Assembly (NCBI GenBank): GCA_030710605.1
Contig: CP092882.1
Location: 18,100,316-18,164,315 of the forward strand
Direction: 5' to 3'
Source of the DNA: Cordylochernes scorpioides
Taxonomy: Eukaryota; Arthropoda; Arachnida; Pseudoscorpiones; Chernetidae
DNA length: 64,000 nucleotides
Shown here: piece by piece, positions 62,701-64,000 of the stretch
How positions within the stretch are numbered: position 1 is the stretch's first letter
Layout: each line of letters opens with the position of its first letter
The notes under the pieces: model-generated
Told to the model about the DNA's origin: nothing
What the model saw: only the letters and a program-made list of their open reading frames with translations
Databases searched by the model: none
Program-made: the position numbers and the translations under genes

Positions 62701-63021
62701 GGTCTTATTTTCTTGTAACTATAATCTATAATCCAAATTGTATTTATCATTTTTGACATACCTTTTTTTTTTAAAGACAAATGATTTCAAATTTTAAAAC
62801 ACAGTAATAATGATCCTTTTTTAAAGATGCTAGTGATATTATGGAAACTGGGGATGGCAGACAGACAAGCTGTATGTTTTCAGCAACTGGCATCCTCCCA
62901 GAACCCAGAGGAATTGTTCCAGAGATCCCCCTGGCTGCAGATGAAGTCGGACTTGGATTTACAAGAGGATGATCCAGATGGACTGCTGGCCAGGTTCAAC
63001 ATTGCCTGGGTCCTGGAGCAG
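56688..63021 (+). CDS. Candidate HROB (MCM8/9-loading OB-fold protein), 5' half
   Basis: Joined exons 56688-56732, 60410-60874, 60926-61009, 62884-63021 are all phase 0 with good splice sites, giving 244 residues; the gene continues past the window. The acidic N-terminus (MFKLDDDDLFNFDDQ-EFHEL) resembles human HROB. A KEN box (NKEN) and many SP/TP sites (RTPLYSP, HTPQRKR, SSPVVK, LSPFNLP, DTPKRK) indicate a cell-cycle-controlled nuclear protein. The last exon, SPWLQMKSDLDLQEDDPDGL then LARFNIAWVLEQ, looks like the conserved lead-in to the HROB OB-fold. Assignment is from memory of the family pattern. HROB acts with MCM8-MCM9 in homologous recombination and meiosis. Confidence 0.45.
56968..57980. 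mobile_element. Mutator-like element, 1013 bp, 9-bp target duplication
   Basis: CGATTTAAT at 56959-56967 and 57981-57989. Terminal inverted repeats of about 79 bp (GGTGAGTTCCCAGAAAAGGT, TTTGGTAGGCGGCGCTGTAC, GTTTTACACG) with only about three differences. The interior is another long foldback of A/TGGTTAG-type repeats (CTAACCTAATTCAACTTATC versus GATAAGTTGAATTAGGTTAG). No transposase. Long termini and a 9-bp duplication fit a Mutator-type non-autonomous element. Confidence 0.88.
58232..58433. repeat. MITE with GTGAGATACTCATTTC termini
   Basis: GTGAGATACTCATTTC at the left and GAAATGAGTATCTCAC at the right, about 200 bp, with CTAACCTAAACTAAC-like interior similar to the Mutator-like element. 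Confidence 0.7.
58537..58855 (+). repeat. tRNA-derived SINE-S, copy 2
   Basis: Head GGGTCGGTGGAAGGCTGGTA (A box), B box GGGTTCGATTCCCG at 58590-58603, CATTGGGCAC, CCAGTGAGTGCAAGTAACC, ACATGTGGTGCACTTACAG, CATGATTATCATGGCCTGTA, TAGGGATAAGC and an A-tail. About 310 bp. Confidence 0.88.
58985..59125 (-). repeat. Dispersed repeat family R1, tail fragment
   Basis: AGCTTGATACCTTAGTGTGA, TTGAGTGGAGATAAGAAAGA. Confidence 0.55.
59217..59345. repeat. Pogo-type MITE, partial
   Basis: CAGTAGAACCTCAATGAGAG and AGACACCTCTCCCTAAAAGA match the 60174 element; the right terminus is lost. Confidence 0.6.
59395..59500. repeat. Hammerhead-like repeat P3, degenerate
   Basis: TGAAGTTTTGGTAACAGTTT and TGTTACTGAAACATCACACA, next to TTATTTGGATTAAGTCTT. 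The core box is lost. Confidence 0.5.
59534..59853 (+). repeat. tRNA-derived SINE-S, copy 3, with target duplication
   Basis: Same layout as 58537 (B box GGGTTCGATTCACG). AATCCAAATTGTGCTTTATC plus ATA flanks both sides (59511-59533 and 59852-59874), a 23-bp duplication. A-tail at 59842-59853. Confidence 0.9.
60084..60110. repeat. (GT)n microsatellite
   Basis: About 13 GT units; a shorter GT run lies at 60383-60397 just before HROB-like exon 2. Confidence 0.9.
60174..60333. mobile_element. Pogo-type MITE, complete, 160 bp
   Basis: Bounded by TA. CAGTAGAACCTCCCTTTAGC at the left, AAAGGGATATTCTACTG at the right, CTCTCTACAAAGGACAG and ACACCTCTCTCTAAAGGACA inside. Confidence 0.88.
60410..60874 (+). 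CDS. HROB-like exon 2
   Basis: Acceptor gagctcag, 155 codons, donor GTAGGT. Encodes EFHELITASSKLAEDTNKEN (KEN box), FNFTPQPRTPLYSPIHSVTV, DVLPHTPQRKRAFNEQ, PKRKFPGPAGLLPRL. Low-complexity, disordered-type composition. GC-rich relative to flanks. Confidence 0.8.
60926..61009 (+). CDS. HROB-like exon 3
   Basis: Acceptor gttgtag, 28 codons (PSGSSLQSLRTKASSTELIP, DAPAPILE), donor GTAGGC, phase 0. The 51-nt intron before it is unusually short. Confidence 0.75.
61463..61770 (+). repeat. tRNA-derived SINE-S, copy 4
   Basis: GGGGGTCGGTGGAAGGATGG, B box GGGTTCGATTCCCG, tail TAGGGATAAGCAAAA. Intronic in the HROB-like gene. Confidence 0.88.
61955..62140. repeat. Hammerhead-like foldback
   Basis: CTCAAGCTTTCGGACATTTC, GCCTTACTACAGGAT faces ATCCTGTAGAAGGGCAGAAA, TGCCTAAAAACTTGGGAA. 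Same family as 34299-34503. Confidence 0.55.
62200..62335 (+). repeat. Permuted-hammerhead relic inside a foldback
   Basis: GGGTTCACCACTGATGAGCC, AAGCC remains. ATATATATCATCAAAATATTATC faces GATATTTTGATAATATATAT around it. Confidence 0.5.
62515..62715. repeat. Inverted pair of hammerhead-like repeats (P3)
   Basis: Arms start GACCTAGTCCAAATAAATTA and end with its inverse. The plus-strand right arm reads TGT-CTGATGA-T-GGTAAC AACGCT GTTACC-AAAA-CGT-C^ACA; G12 is A. Confidence 0.75.
62884..63021 (+). CDS. HROB-like exon 4
   Basis: Acceptor tgttttcag, 46 codons (QLASSQNPEELFQRSPWLQM, KSDLDLQEDDPDGLLARFNI, AWVLEQ), donor GTGGGG. An alternative upstream acceptor at 62826 would keep the frame and add 19 residues, but the 62883 site is stronger. 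Confidence 0.7.
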
Positions 63022-63045
63022 GTGGGGATCCTTTCTTTCTTAGTA

Positions 63046-63228
63046 CAGCACAACTACCTCTCTGTAATGGACAACACCTATTTTCAGAGCCAGTGTCCTT
63101 TAGGGAGGCTCTTAGTAGGCCCAGTAAGAGGTCCTTACTGAAGAGTTACTAATTAGTAAAAAATGGTAATTTTGGTGATGAAAACTGTCCTTTGTAGAGA
63201 GAGGTGTCCTCTCATGGAGGTTCTACTG
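63046..63228. mobile_element. Pogo-type MITE, 183 bp
   Basis: Bounded by TA. CAGCACAACTACCTCTCTGT at the left, ATGGAGGTTCTACTG at the right, GACAACACCTATTTTCAGAG and TTTGTAGAGAGAGGTGTCCT inside. It begins 24 bp after the exon 4 donor. Confidence 0.75.
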
Positions 63229-63767
63229 TAATCATCAAGCTCCATTTTTAATAGGGAAGTTTAGTCATTGCCAACTTCCACAATCTCCTGCCAGTCTCTT
63301 GAGGTGGTGATGTGGTCTGCCCATCTTTCTTATTACTTTTCAATCATTCCATGGATCTTGAGCTACATTATTGAGAGAAGTAAAATGCCTATGCTTTAGT
63401 CATTTTTTCTCAATATCCCTAGTACTCATGGTATAGGCCATGTTAATCGTGTTGTTGTTGCTTATTCCTCAAGTCGTTTAAATGATATCCATTAGGTTCC
63501 ATTGTCTCAGCTTTTCTATTATAGTCCTGGGGTTTTCCCAGAGGTCTTTTTTGGAGGATTTGATACAATTCAATGGATGTTCAGGACTGGCTGGTTGGGA
63601 ATCGCATAAGACAGATGTAGACATCATGGAGAAGGAAAGAGGGGTGTACCTGCTGTTGGTCTGAAGACCTGAAAGTACCACTCAGTGTGACTTTGCTTCT
63701 TTTGGTCTCCTGACATGAAGTGCCCTTTGTAGCCACTCCTATGGAGAACAGACGCTACCAATTGATA

Positions 63768-63900
63768 CCTTCCTACATTAGCTGGGTATGTAGCAGTCTT
63801 CACACCTAGGGTGGCCCTACCAGGAGTTAAACTCCTGATGTACTTTGCCTGTGCTTCCCGTTTACACCCTCCCACCACTTTGAGGCTGTAGGATAGGAGT
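63768..63900. repeat. Dispersed repeat shared with 19625-19760
   Basis: TCTTCACACCTAGGGTGGCC, CTACCAGGAGTTAA. Class unknown. Confidence 0.5.
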
Positions 63901-63916
63901 TTGGGAGGGTAATGTT

Positions 63917-64000
63917 AATCATGGTGGGGGGTAGTAAGCAACTGCCTTTACTGTAAGTGCACCCCATGTCTACACAGGTGAAAAGCAATTTGACTTTTGT
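63917..64000 (-). repeat. tRNA-derived SINE-S, copy 5, inverse, cut by window edge
   Basis: TAATCATGGTGGGGGGTAGT, TTTACTGTAAGTGCACCCCA, CAGGTGAAAAGCAATTTGAC are the inverse of the SINE tail. Confidence 0.8.

Overview
This is a window of an AT-rich, repeat-dense animal genome. Protein-coding exons are short, bounded by GT-AG introns, and separated by kilobases of AT-rich DNA filled with transposon remains. An invertebrate, most likely an arthropod, is suggested by the boule RRM wording, a DD37D (maT-like) mariner, and many Penelope-type repeats carrying hammerhead ribozymes. This host guess is an inference, not a demonstrated assignment.

Three host genes are recognisable. (1) A near-complete boule (BOLL/DAZ family) gene lies on the minus strand between 16117 and about 1679, with nine exons whose phases all join. 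(2) A SOX-type HMG-box exon lies on the plus strand at 36780-37256, closest by eye to SoxH/Sox30. (3) The 5' half of a plus-strand gene starts at 56688 and runs off the right edge. It has a KEN box, many CDK-type SP/TP sites and a conserved-looking block, and is tentatively HROB (the MCM8/9-loading OB-fold protein). All three families are known for germline or meiotic roles, but nothing shows that the linkage is functional. Weak extra coding candidates lie at 4568-4912, 16361-16439 and 35048-35309.

The rest is mobile DNA. It includes an L1/Tx1-like LINE with two frameshifted ORFs (46.5-52.6 kb), the C-terminal part of an RLE-type LINE (43.3-44.8 kb) and several other LINE tails. A 1.26 kb dead mariner sits inside an older MITE (27.5-28.9 kb). 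There is a tiny LTR element with near-identical LTRs (31.6-32.4 kb), a 1.0 kb Mutator-like element with a 9-bp target duplication (56.97-57.98 kb), tRNA-derived SINEs and several MITE families.

The most unusual content is ribozyme-related. Several repeat families carry canonical hammerhead ribozymes or close variants. One abundant family (about 15 copies; best at 23.9, 53.0, 53.6 and 54.2 kb) contains every conserved hammerhead core nucleotide and all three helices, but the three core strands occur in the opposite cyclic order from any canonical hammerhead. The predicted fold is therefore a pseudoknotted, strand-permuted hammerhead. A compensatory base-pair change between subfamilies supports stem II. 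In two 5'-truncated copies the homology begins exactly at the predicted cleavage site. Self-cleavage is inferred, not shown. No rRNA genes, intact tRNA genes or CRISPR arrays were seen.
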